Assembly: GCA_023391425.1 (NCBI GenBank)
Contig: JAEWAX010000115.1
Location: 1-11,237 of the forward strand
Source of the DNA: Bacillota bacterium
GTDB taxonomy: Bacteria > Bacillota > Clostridia > Acetivibrionales > DSM-1351
Direction: 5' to 3'
DNA length: 11,237 bases
Shown here: positions 5,563 through 11,237 of the stretch, piece after piece
Numbering within the stretch: the first letter of the stretch is position 1
How the letters are laid out: every line of letters starts with the position of its first letter
The notes under the pieces: model-generated
The model's database searches: none
Told to the model about the DNA's origin: nothing
The model's input: the letters and a program-made list of their open reading frames with translations, nothing else
Position numbers and translations under genes: made by a program

Positions 5563-6456
5563 TTATTTCTTACTGTGCATACCAATTCTATTAAGTCTTG
5601 CATGGTAAAAAAGATATTGCTGCGCATAGCCTGTCAACTCACCAAAATAGTCTTTAGCAAATTTTTGTATTTCTTTCAAACTAGATTCTTTCTTTAAATA
5701 CAGTTCCTCCATAACTCGCTTTACCCAAACATCTGTAGGAAACACATCATATTTAAGACCGCTAAAAAGCAGTATACAATCCGCAACTTTAGGTCCGACA
5801 CCAGGAAGTTTCATTAACTCTTTCCTAGCCATATCAGTATCCATACTAAGGAGCATTTCTCTAGAAATAGAGTTCTCCCCCATAATTTGAGAGGTTTTAT
5901 GGATATATTTACACCTAAACCCAGCTTTACACTGTTGAATTTCCTCTAATGTGGCATTTGCAAGGGCATAAATTTCAGGAAAGCTATATGAACTATTATC
6001 TGTCTCGATGCAATTTCCTTTTAAAATAGATAGAGAATCCACTGTTTTCATTATCCTAGGAATCATATTATTCGCCGAAATAATAAAGGATATAAGCATC
6101 TCCCAGAAGTCCTGTTTCAGTAACCTAATACCATAGCCAGTTTTAATTGCCTCCTTCATGATGTCATCTTTCTCAAGCTCTGCCTTAATTTTTGAGTAAT
6201 CCGTACCTAAATCAAAATATTCGTACCAAACATCTATGAAATCTTGTTCTGTCGAATTTGTAATATATAGAGTTTCGTCGTTGAAGCTTACGTTTACTGA
6301 TTTACAGCTAACAATTCCGTTATAGCTACCATTTTGCTGCTTTATCCATCTGAAACACTGCCCACACTCGAACACATGTGTTAAATTAAAATCCCTTACA
6401 TTCTTTATTGCCAATCTTCCATTCTCAGAACTAACATAATAGCCCTTATATTCCAT
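5563..6456 (-). CDS. OGG1-type 8-oxoguanine DNA glycosylase/AP lyase
   Basis: Removes oxidised guanine from DNA and can nick the resulting abasic site. The product has 297 residues from the chosen start. Signatures in order: FECGQCFRW (about 30-38), like the GQSFRW block of OGG1; QDFWEMLISFIISANN (about 115-130) with the base-contacting Asn pair; GFRCKYI; then the helix-hairpin-helix LPGVGPKVADC with catalytic Lys223, and FPTDVWVKR with Asp242. Start: an ATG at 6466-6468 is in frame, but GGAGG lies inside that codon context, and the two ATGs at 6457-6459 and 6454-6456 follow it. The second is correctly spaced and is used here; the first gives a protein one residue longer. A zinc or iron-sulfur cluster motif is absent, as expected for OGG1 rather than MutY or Nth. 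Confidence 0.93.
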   Translation of the reverse strand: MEYKGYYVSSENGRLAIKNVRDFNLTHVFECGQCFRWIKQQNGSYNGIVSCKSVNVSFNDETLYITNSTEQDFIDVWYEYFDLGTDYSKIKAELEKDDIMKEAIKTGYGIRLLKQDFWEMLISFIISANNMIPRIMKTVDSLSILKGNCIETDNSSYSFPEIYALANATLEEIQQCKAGFRCKYIHKTSQIMGENSISREMLLSMDTDMARKELMKLPGVGPKVADCILLFSGLKYDVFPTDVWVKRVMEELYLKKESSLKEIQKFAKDYFGELTGYAQQYLFYHARLNRIGMHSKK

Positions 6457-6484
6457 CATAACCTCCATGACCCAATTACAAAAC

Positions 6485-6524
6485 TTATTATATTTTTATT
6501 GTACTAAATATATTTTTGTTGTAC
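6485..6524 (-). repeat. Two tandem 20-bp repeats upstream of the glycosylase gene
   Basis: On the minus strand GTACAACAAAAATATATTTA (6524-6505) is followed at once by GTACAATAAAAATATAATAA (6504-6485); 17 of 20 positions agree. Each copy contains a -10-like ATATAAT or ATATATT. The pair lies 30-70 bases before the gene, where its promoter should be. It may be a duplicated promoter or operator element; no clear -35 accompanies it. Confidence 0.6.
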
Positions 6525-6637
6525 ATGTAAAACATACCCATATAAAAATTATTGAATCGTAATCGTATATATTTTTCTGGATTTTATCTGGATAATGATT
6601 TCTAAGAACTCTATTTATATTCAAAAGCTAACTTAAG

Positions 6638-6646
6638 TGATATAAT
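6638..6646 (+). promoter_or_regulatory. Extended -10 promoter of the DUF6062 gene
   Basis: TGATATAAT is a perfect extended -10 (TGnTATAAT). No good -35 stands 17 bases upstream, which extended -10 promoters tolerate. The start would be near 6653, giving a leader of about 90 bases. Confidence 0.7.
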
Positions 6647-6675
6647 TCATTTAATGGTTATTACGCTGCTATTTC

Positions 6676-6695
6676 ACTTGCTTGTAGAAGCGAGT
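6676..6695 (+). promoter_or_regulatory. Hairpin in the DUF6062 leader
   Basis: ACTTGCTT (6676-6683) and AAGCGAGT (6688-6695) form an 8-bp stem with one T-G pair and a GTAG loop, in the middle of the untranslated leader. No T-run follows, so it is not a terminator. The ribosome binding site (6728-6733) is outside it. Confidence 0.45.
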
Positions 6696-6741
6696 ATTAG
6701 TTGCATCAAAAGATGTTAGATAAAAATAAGGAGTTTTTCAA

Positions 6742-7518
6742 ATGAAAGAGAAAATATATACTATTCCTGTTACCGATGCTTTTGCTGTAGATTGTGAGTG
6801 CCCTTTATGCGTTTTGGAGAAAAAACTTGAGGACGAAAGTATAGAATATGCTCTAGGCGCTTCATTGATGGAGCCAGACAAGCGCGAAGAAACAAATGAA
6901 TTAGGTTTTTGTAAAACACATTTTGAAGCCATGTACAACAAACAAGTTAATAGGCTTGGTCTAGCTCTGATGATAGATACTTTTATGCAAGAAAAGAACT
7001 CTCGAATAAGAAAAATATTTGAAAGCAAGGTCAACTCTTTAGAAAAAGATGCTTCTGCAGGTATGGTTAAAAACATTTCAAATAAACTATCCTCAAAACA
7101 AACAGATACGGATAAGCTTATTTCTGAGCTTGTGAATGAGCTAGACAATATTAATAAAAGCTGTGCTATCTGCAGCAAGTTAAAACACACTATTGATAGG
7201 TACATTGATGTAATTTTTTACTTGTATTTTAAAGAACCTGACTTCAGAGAAACCTTCAATTCAAAGAAAGGCTTTTGCCTAAAGCATTTAGAGCTGCTAT
7301 TAAGTTCAACAAAGAAGTATTTAAATTCAAACCAAGCTGCCATATTTACTAAAAATATTATGGAGATGCAGCTTATAAATCTTGACAGGATAGAAAAAGA
7401 AGTAGATTGGTTTACAAAGAAATTTGATTATAGATTCAATGATGCTCCTTGGGAAAATTCAAAGGATGCAGTAATAAGAAGTATTCAAAAAATAAGAGGT
7501 AATTGTGATCTAAAATAG
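6742..7518 (+). CDS. DUF6062 family protein with duplicated CxxC/CxxH pattern
   Basis: A 258-residue protein whose N-terminus MKEKIYTIPVTDAF and following CECPLC resemble the DUF6062 family of Clostridia; function unknown. The sequence shows two equivalent four-ligand sets: Cys20-x2-Cys23 with GFCKTH (Cys57, His60), and Cys141-x2-Cys144 with GFCLKH (Cys179, His182). The CxxC to CxxH spacings are 34 and 35 residues. The two sets fit two structural metal (zinc) sites from an internal duplication. Between them (about 83-138) lies a charged, helical, probably coiled-coil stretch. No signal peptide or membrane span, so it is probably cytoplasmic. AAGGAG stands 8 bases before the ATG. It is a single-gene unit, divergent from the glycosylase gene and convergent with metA. 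Confidence 0.85.
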   Translation: MKEKIYTIPVTDAFAVDCECPLCVLEKKLEDESIEYALGASLMEPDKREETNELGFCKTHFEAMYNKQVNRLGLALMIDTFMQEKNSRIRKIFESKVNSLEKDASAGMVKNISNKLSSKQTDTDKLISELVNELDNINKSCAICSKLKHTIDRYIDVIFYLYFKEPDFRETFNSKKGFCLKHLELLLSSTKKYLNSNQAAIFTKNIMEMQLINLDRIEKEVDWFTKKFDYRFNDAPWENSKDAVIRSIQKIRGNCDLK

Positions 7519-7553
7519 TAACATTTTTAGCATATATTAAATATTATGTAAAG

Positions 7554-7574
7554 TAGATAGAATACTTCTATCTA
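7554..7574. repeat. AT-rich inverted repeat next to the 7576-7702 element
   Basis: TAGATAGAA, a 3-base loop and TTCTATCTA form a perfect 9-bp stem. It has no proper T-run on either side (only CTTT on the minus strand), so it is at best a weak terminator for metA or the DUF6062 gene, or an added helix of the neighbouring RNA element. Confidence 0.5.
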
Positions 7575-7575
7575 A

Positions 7576-7702
7576 CCTATGAGCACCTATACGACTACTG
7601 CCCAGTCCTGTACCGGCCCTCCCCCTGGCACAGAGATGTAATCAACGTGCGTCACAACAAAATAAGTTTACGGATTGTATTAACCTTCCAGGTGCTCATA
7701 GG
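7576..7702. ncRNA. Intergenic element closed by a perfect 13-bp helix
   Basis: CCTATGAGCACCT (7576-7588) and AGGTGCTCATAGG (7690-7702) pair perfectly across 101 bases. The enclosed segment is GC-richer than its surroundings, holds a run CCTCCCCC-like C-tract at about 7618-7625, and can form a hairpin GCCCAGT/ACCGGC (7600-7617) with G-T pairing and a bulge, and GCAC/GTGC (7628-7650). It lies between the convergent DUF6062 and metA genes with no reading frame, promoter or T-run terminator that I can defend on either strand. A structured RNA in the metA 3' region is my first reading. A remnant of a small mobile element with inverted ends is the alternative; no target-site duplication is visible. 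Confidence 0.45.
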
Positions 7703-7713
7703 TCATCTTAATA

Positions 7714-8643
7714 CTACTTTTTAATCTTTACTATCTTTTCTAAATCATAAGGTGTTTCTTGATATACATAATAGTTAAGCCAATTGAGATATAGTAAGTT
7801 TCCATGACCTCTCCACTTAACTATCGGTTCACGCTTAGGATCGTCATCTAAGAAATAGTTTTTTGGAATATCAATATCCAACCCTTTATCAATATCTCTT
7901 TCATACTCGGCCTTTAATGTTAGAGGGTCATATTCTGAATGCCCTGTAGCAAAAATATGTCTTCCATCCTTTGATGCCACTAGATAAACTCCCGCTTCTT
8001 CAGATTCTGAAAGTATTTCAAGCTCATCAATTTTTTCAATGTCTTCTCGTCTAACCTCAGTATATCTTGAGTGTGGTACATAAAATACGTCATCAAAACC
8101 CCTTAACAGTTTCACATACTCTTTGTTTTTGGTATGTGGAAATATGCCGAAAAGCTTTTTAGGGATATCATATTTTGGAATACCATAGTGATAATATAAT
8201 CCTGCCTGAGCTCCCCAGCAAATATGGAGAGTTGAGTATACGTTTGTTAAGCTCCAATCCATTATCTGTGTCAGTTCTTCCCAATAGTCAACTTGTTCAA
8301 AAGGCATTTGTTCTACTGGTGCACCAGTAATAACTAAACCGTCAAAATGTTGGTCACGAACTTCATCAAAAGTCTTATAGAATGCTGCCAAGTGCTCCTC
8401 AGGAGTATTTTTCGGTATATAAGATGCTGGATATAAAAGTACAGGCTCTATCTGAAGTGGTGTATTTCCAAGCAATCTAAGCAGCTGAGTTTCTGTAGTT
8501 ATCTTAGTTGGCATTATATTTAAAATAGCGATTTTAAGCGGTCTTATATCTTGGTGATAAGCTCTGTCTTCAAACATGACAAATATGTTCTCACTATTTA
8601 AGATTTCGCCAGCCGGTAAATTATCAGGTATTCTAATTGGCAT
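7714..8643 (-). CDS. metA: Homoserine O-acetyltransferase (MetA/HTS family)
   Basis: Activates homoserine at the first step of methionine synthesis, in the cytoplasm. The protein has 309 residues, the family length. The catalytic cysteine is Cys142 (LHICWGAQAGL), with His235 and Glu237 in TGHSEYD, all at the classic numbers. Residue 111 in ITGAPVEQMPF is Glu. In this family Glu111 goes with acetyl-CoA and Gly111 (E. coli) with succinyl-CoA, so the product should be O-acetylhomoserine despite the common label succinyltransferase. That fits the adjacent metY. GGAGG stands 7 bases before the ATG. A separate promoter lies at 8759-8788, so it is not strictly dependent on metY. Confidence 0.97.
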   Translation of the reverse strand: MPIRIPDNLPAGEILNSENIFVMFEDRAYHQDIRPLKIAILNIMPTKITTETQLLRLLGNTPLQIEPVLLYPASYIPKNTPEEHLAAFYKTFDEVRDQHFDGLVITGAPVEQMPFEQVDYWEELTQIMDWSLTNVYSTLHICWGAQAGLYYHYGIPKYDIPKKLFGIFPHTKNKEYVKLLRGFDDVFYVPHSRYTEVRREDIEKIDELEILSESEEAGVYLVASKDGRHIFATGHSEYDPLTLKAEYERDIDKGLDIDIPKNYFLDDDPKREPIVKWRGHGNLLYLNWLNYYVYQETPYDLEKIVKIKK

Positions 8644-8758
8644 GTTTTTTCCTCCATGAGCTATATTTTGTAAAACACCATTTATATTGGTAATTAATTT
8701 CTTTCTTGTATGAGAAGCGTTAGAAAAATTACATTAATTATGAGTTTTAGTATAATAA

Positions 8759-8788
8759 ATTATAGTATTAAGAAATCATAAAAGTCAA
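8759..8788 (-). promoter_or_regulatory. Promoter of metA
   Basis: On the minus strand TTGACT (8788-8783) and a perfect TATAAT (8764-8759) are 18 bases apart. The leader would be about 110 bases and shows no S-box riboswitch signature. The -10 is part of a small palindrome, TATAAT-AA-ATTATA, at 8751-8764. Confidence 0.75.
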
Positions 8789-8823
8789 CTGTAAACAAAA
8801 TGCTTTTGTTTTATTGTCAAAAT

Positions 8824-8871
8824 AAAAAGACAAAGGCAGAAAGGGTATTTCTCCTTTTGCCTTTGTCTTTT
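8824..8871 (-). terminator. Intrinsic terminator after metY
   Basis: A 14-bp perfect stem, AAAAGACAAAGGCA (8825-8838) with 8858-8871, continues after one bulged base with AAAGG/CCTTT. On the minus strand it runs into five T residues then ATTTT. It ends the metY transcript. Confidence 0.9.
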
Positions 8872-8990
8872 GAACCCTACCGTCTCTAACTTCGCCGCTA
8901 ACTACGCAGTAAGAAGGTGACGGTATGAGCCTCAATTGTGTTTTCTAAGATTCAGTGGGGGCAAGAATCCTCCCCCCTCAAAGAACCGTT
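8872..8990 (-). ncRNA. Structured RNA element in the metY 3' region, related to the one at 4792-5108
   Basis: Between the metY stop and terminator, the minus strand can form a GGGGG/CCCCC hairpin (within 8956-8977) and a second hairpin closed by ACCGTC/GACGGT (8924-8879) with an inner TTC/GAA pair. A short outer pairing, TCTTTGA (8984-8978) with TCAAAAGA (8873-8866), would use the first bases of the terminator stem, so the two folds exclude each other. The block at 8917-8939 and the terminator both resemble parts of the orphan RNA at 4792-5108. It may be a 3' UTR-derived small RNA or an attenuator between metY and metA. No separate promoter is seen. Confidence 0.5.
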
Positions 8991-8997
8991 TACGTTT

Positions 8998-10278
8998 CTA
9001 TCTGCTCTTCTCAAGTGCTTGGTCTATATCATATATCAGGTCATCAACATCCTCAATTCCTATTGAAAGACGAATTGTATTTGGAGTAACACCTGATTCC
9101 AAGAGCTCTTTTTCAGATAGCTGAGAGTGAGTTGTGCTCGCAGGATGTATAACTAATGACTTTGCATCTGCAACGTTTGCCAGCAGTGAGAATATTTCCA
9201 GACTGTCAATAAATTTCTTCGCATTCTCAAAGCCACCCTTTATCCCAAAGGTAAATACCGATCCCGCTCCTTTTGGAACATATTTCTGTGCCAAGTCATG
9301 ATACTTGTTTCCCTTCAAACTAGGGTAATTCACAAATTCAACCAATGGGTGATTTGCTAGATGTTCAGCGATTTTCTTTGAATTGCTTACATGTTTTTCA
9401 ACTCTTAGCGATAAGGTTTCAAGGCCCTGAATGAATAGAAATGAATTGAAAGGGCTGATTGCTGCTCCTGTATCACGAAGAAGTTGAACCCTTGCCTTTA
9501 ACACAAAAGCCACTCCACCCAGTTGTGAATATACAACACCATGATAGCTTTGGTCTGGCTGTGTAAAGCTCGGAAATTTACCACTTGCTGCATAGTCAAA
9601 TTTACCACCATCAACAATTACACCACCAATGGAGGTTCCATGCCCTCCAATGAATTTTGTTGCTGAGTGTACAACTACATCAGCACCATATTCAATAGGT
9701 CTCACTAGATATGGTGTTCCAAAGGTATTATCTATAATAAGAGGAATACCATGCTTGTGAGCTATATTTGCTACTGCCTCAATGTCAATTATATTGGCAT
9801 TAGGATTTCCTATACTTTCAATAAATACTGCTTTTGTTTTTTCAGTAATAGCTTCTTCAAAATTTTTAACGTCATCAGGATTAACAAATACAGTGTTTAC
9901 GCCGTATCTTGGTAGTGTTACTGAAAACAAATTATAAGTGCCACCATATAGTGTATTAGCAGCTACAATTTCATCTCCGCTACCTGCGATATTAAGTATT
10001 GAATAAGTAATTGCTGCCGAACCTGACGCAACAGCTAATGCAGCTGTTCCACCTTCTAGAGCTGCAATTCTTTTTTCAAAAACATCATTCGTTGGGTTCA
10101 TAATTCTAGTATAAATATTTCCTGAATCTCTCAGTCCAAACAAATCTGCTGCGTGGTCAGAATTTTTGAAAACGTAAGATGATGTTTGATAAATAGGAAC
10201 CGCTCTGGATCCTGTTGCGGGATCTACCTCTTGCCCTGCATGCACCTGTAATGTATCGAAGCTTAATTTTCTGCTCAT
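8998..10278 (-). CDS. metY: O-acetylhomoserine sulfhydrylase (MetY type)
   Basis: A PLP-dependent Cys/Met-metabolism enzyme that makes homocysteine from O-acetylhomoserine and sulfide. The protein has 426 residues from the chosen start; this length fits MetY (about 430) better than MetB or MetC (about 380-395). Seen in order: TLQVHAGQ and PIYQTSSYVF at the N-terminus, YTRIMNPT, SGSAAITYSI, IDNTFGTPYLVRPIEYGAD, and the PLP lysine in SATKFIGGHGT. Start: an ATG at 10300-10302 is in frame, but AAGGAGGT (10293-10286) lies inside it and stands exactly 7 bases before the ATG at 10276-10278, which is used. It lies upstream of metA on the same strand, separated by a terminator and RNA element. Together the two genes form an acetyl-type direct sulfhydrylation route. 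Confidence 0.95.
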   Translation of the reverse strand: MSRKLSFDTLQVHAGQEVDPATGSRAVPIYQTSSYVFKNSDHAADLFGLRDSGNIYTRIMNPTNDVFEKRIAALEGGTAALAVASGSAAITYSILNIAGSGDEIVAANTLYGGTYNLFSVTLPRYGVNTVFVNPDDVKNFEEAITEKTKAVFIESIGNPNANIIDIEAVANIAHKHGIPLIIDNTFGTPYLVRPIEYGADVVVHSATKFIGGHGTSIGGVIVDGGKFDYAASGKFPSFTQPDQSYHGVVYSQLGGVAFVLKARVQLLRDTGAAISPFNSFLFIQGLETLSLRVEKHVSNSKKIAEHLANHPLVEFVNYPSLKGNKYHDLAQKYVPKGAGSVFTFGIKGGFENAKKFIDSLEIFSLLANVADAKSLVIHPASTTHSQLSEKELLESGVTPNTIRLSIGIEDVDDLIYDIDQALEKSR

Positions 10279-10320
10279 ATGTGTGACCTCCTTATAATCC
10301 ATAGTATTTTTATTGGTTTT

Positions 10321-10358
10321 GTTATATATAATATATAACTGAATTATATATATGTCAA
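10321..10358 (-). promoter_or_regulatory. metY promoter with a palindrome over its -10
   Basis: On the minus strand TTGACA (10358-10353), 17 bases, then TATATT (10335-10330): a near-consensus promoter starting about 45 bases before the ATG, too short for a riboswitch. GTTATATAT-A-ATATATAAC (10321-10339) is a 9-bp-arm palindrome centred on the -10, a likely repressor site, though AT repetition makes such palindromes less surprising. Confidence 0.75.
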
Positions 10359-10502
10359 TACTTATTTTTCAGAATTTAATTTAATTAATATTTAAATATC
10401 AAGAATTTAGTATTTTATTTACGGGATCACACCGAATTGAGCATATTCCATATTCTTCATTTATAAGTATTTTTGCTTTGCTGGACACACGATGCAATGA
10501 AT
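10359..10502. other. AT-rich spacer with no gene seen
   Basis: Sequence between the metY promoter and the terminator at 10503-10546. I see no convincing gene, RNA or repeat here. Confidence 0.5.
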
Positions 10503-10546
10503 AAAAAAACAGTGGAGGGATTTGGTGTAACCAAATCCCTCCACTG
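10503..10546 (-). terminator. Strong intrinsic terminator after the acidic-linker gene
   Basis: CAGTGGAGGGATTTGGT (10510-10526) pairs perfectly over 17 bases with 10530-10546 around a 3-base loop. On the minus strand seven T residues follow (10509-10503). It ends the gene whose stop is at 10576. Confidence 0.95.
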
Positions 10547-10575
10547 CCTTATGTATATTGCTAATTAATTATATT

Positions 10576-11237
10576 CTAATTCAATTTAAAATGTATAAAT
10601 CTATTATCCCAATTACTATCAGTATATTTAATACCTTTATTTTCTATAACCATATAATTGGATTTATTTTTTTGTACAGTAAATATAGCCTTTCCCTCAG
10701 CTTTATATGATCCAACCATACCTGGAGTTATTTTATCCATATCCTTGCAGGCATCGTATGCGGCTTGACCAATCCCGCCATCAAAGTGAGCCTCATATCC
10801 CCCTATATATCTGGTATCGGCTGTACTTGTTCCATACATTTCGAAACCCCAACAACTACTCATATATCCGTAACCGTCACCTTTTATTTTCTTAATCTTT
10901 GCATCCTTTACTTCAAATTTTATATCAGCAAGCACATAATCAATATCATCATCAGCTGCTGGCACTTTAAAACCTAGCTTATTTATTTCAGCAACAGATA
11001 TCTTTTTAGCACTTTTTACTGTAACTGAATAGGTACCTGAAATTTCATCACCTAGCCAGTCATCAGTCCACGACCATGTATATTTCTGATTCAGTCCAAT
11101 AGGTGATTCAAGTGTTCCTACACCATCTGCTGATGAATCACCATCATCGTCTGAATCTATATTTGAATCTGGCTCCCCTATACCTTCATCATCTGATGTA
11201 TCTTCATCTTCCGGGTACATAAGAGCATTTGCTGTAT
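10576..11237 (-). CDS. C-terminal part of an unrecognised, probably exported protein with acidic linker
   Basis: The frame remains open to the window edge, reading ..TANAL before the first internal Met. That Met (11218-11220) has no ribosome binding site, so the gene very likely begins outside the window; at least 219 residues are present. The visible part starts with a low-complexity linker of about 35 residues rich in Asp, Glu, Ser and Gly. A compact domain of about 175 residues follows: YTWSWTDDWLGDEISGTYSV, then a VLADIKFEV strand, a Gly/Tyr-rich middle with SSCWGFEMYG, and a KGIKYTDSNWD end. Acidic linkers of this sort commonly tether a folded domain behind a signal or lipoprotein anchor. 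The strand-rich domain could be immunoglobulin-like, such as the DUF4352/telokin-like group, but I cannot identify it. Function unknown. Confidence 0.7.
   Translation of the reverse strand, partial: TANALMYPEDEDTSDDEGIGEPDSNIDSDDDGDSSADGVGTLESPIGLNQKYTWSWTDDWLGDEISGTYSVTVKSAKKISVAEINKLGFKVPAADDDIDYVLADIKFEVKDAKIKKIKGDGYGYMSSCWGFEMYGTSTADTRYIGGYEAHFDGGIGQAAYDACKDMDKITPGMVGSYKAEGKAIFTVQKNKSNYMVIENKGIKYTDSNWDNRFIHFKLN

Noticed and set aside
6738..7205. Minus-strand reading frame of 155 codons
   Set aside because: Lies wholly opposite the DUF6062 gene and its hydrophobic, Ser-rich product is typical of an antisense shadow.
8644..8823. SAM (S-box) riboswitch before metA
   Set aside because: No GAGGGA..UGGCCC..GAAACC..GGCAACC pattern; only a promoter and an unstructured AT-rich leader are visible.
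1..11237. CRISPR array, tRNA or rRNA gene, insertion-sequence transposase
   Set aside because: Looked for on both strands; no regularly spaced repeats, cloverleaf or transposase-like protein seen. The 7576-7702 inverted ends are not accompanied by a transposase.

Overview
The window is low-GC DNA (AT-rich spacers, strong AAGGAG-type ribosome binding sites, TTG/ATG starts, consensus sigma-A promoters). The gene set (short CysE next to CysS, DUF3343, DUF6062, an OGG1-type glycosylase, MetA with MetY) points to a member of the Clostridia, possibly of the Lachnospiraceae type. This is an inference from family content; there is no rRNA or marker gene to confirm it.

Layout, left to right. 1-378 (-): 5' part of an NlpC/P60 peptidase gene cut by the window edge. 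542-710 (-): a structured 3' RNA element and terminator behind cysS. 709-2918 (-): cysE then cysS. 3293-4726 (+): a MarR-type regulator and a one-membrane-span DUF6544-like protein in an overlapping operon, driven by a perfect consensus promoter covered by a double inverted-repeat operator. 4792-5142 (-): an orphan, GC-richer RNA gene with its own promoter and terminator. 5216-6456 (-): a DUF3343 putative sulfur/selenium carrier behind an 8-oxoguanine DNA glycosylase. 6638-7518 (+): a DUF6062 protein with two copies of a CxxC/CxxH metal-site pattern. 7554-7702: an element closed by a 13-bp perfect helix. 7714-8643 (-): metA. 8824-8990 (-): a second element resembling the orphan RNA, including a nearly matching terminator. 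8998-10278 (-): metY. 10503-11237 (-): the end of an acidic-linker, probably exported protein and its strong terminator.

The common theme is sulfur amino acids. CysE makes O-acetylserine for cysteine synthesis and CysS charges tRNA-Cys. MetA, with the acetyl-CoA-type Glu111, makes O-acetylhomoserine, which MetY sulfhydrylates to homocysteine. DUF3343 may carry sulfur or selenium. I see no T-box or S-box leader in front of cysE, metA or metY. Control there is more likely by proteins at palindromes over the promoters, or by the unusual RNA elements between the genes.

The most notable unexplained content is non-coding: four GC-rich, foldable intergenic elements at 542-710, 4792-5108, 7554-7702 and 8824-8990. 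Two of them appear related to each other. I cannot assign any of them to a known RNA family from the sequence alone.
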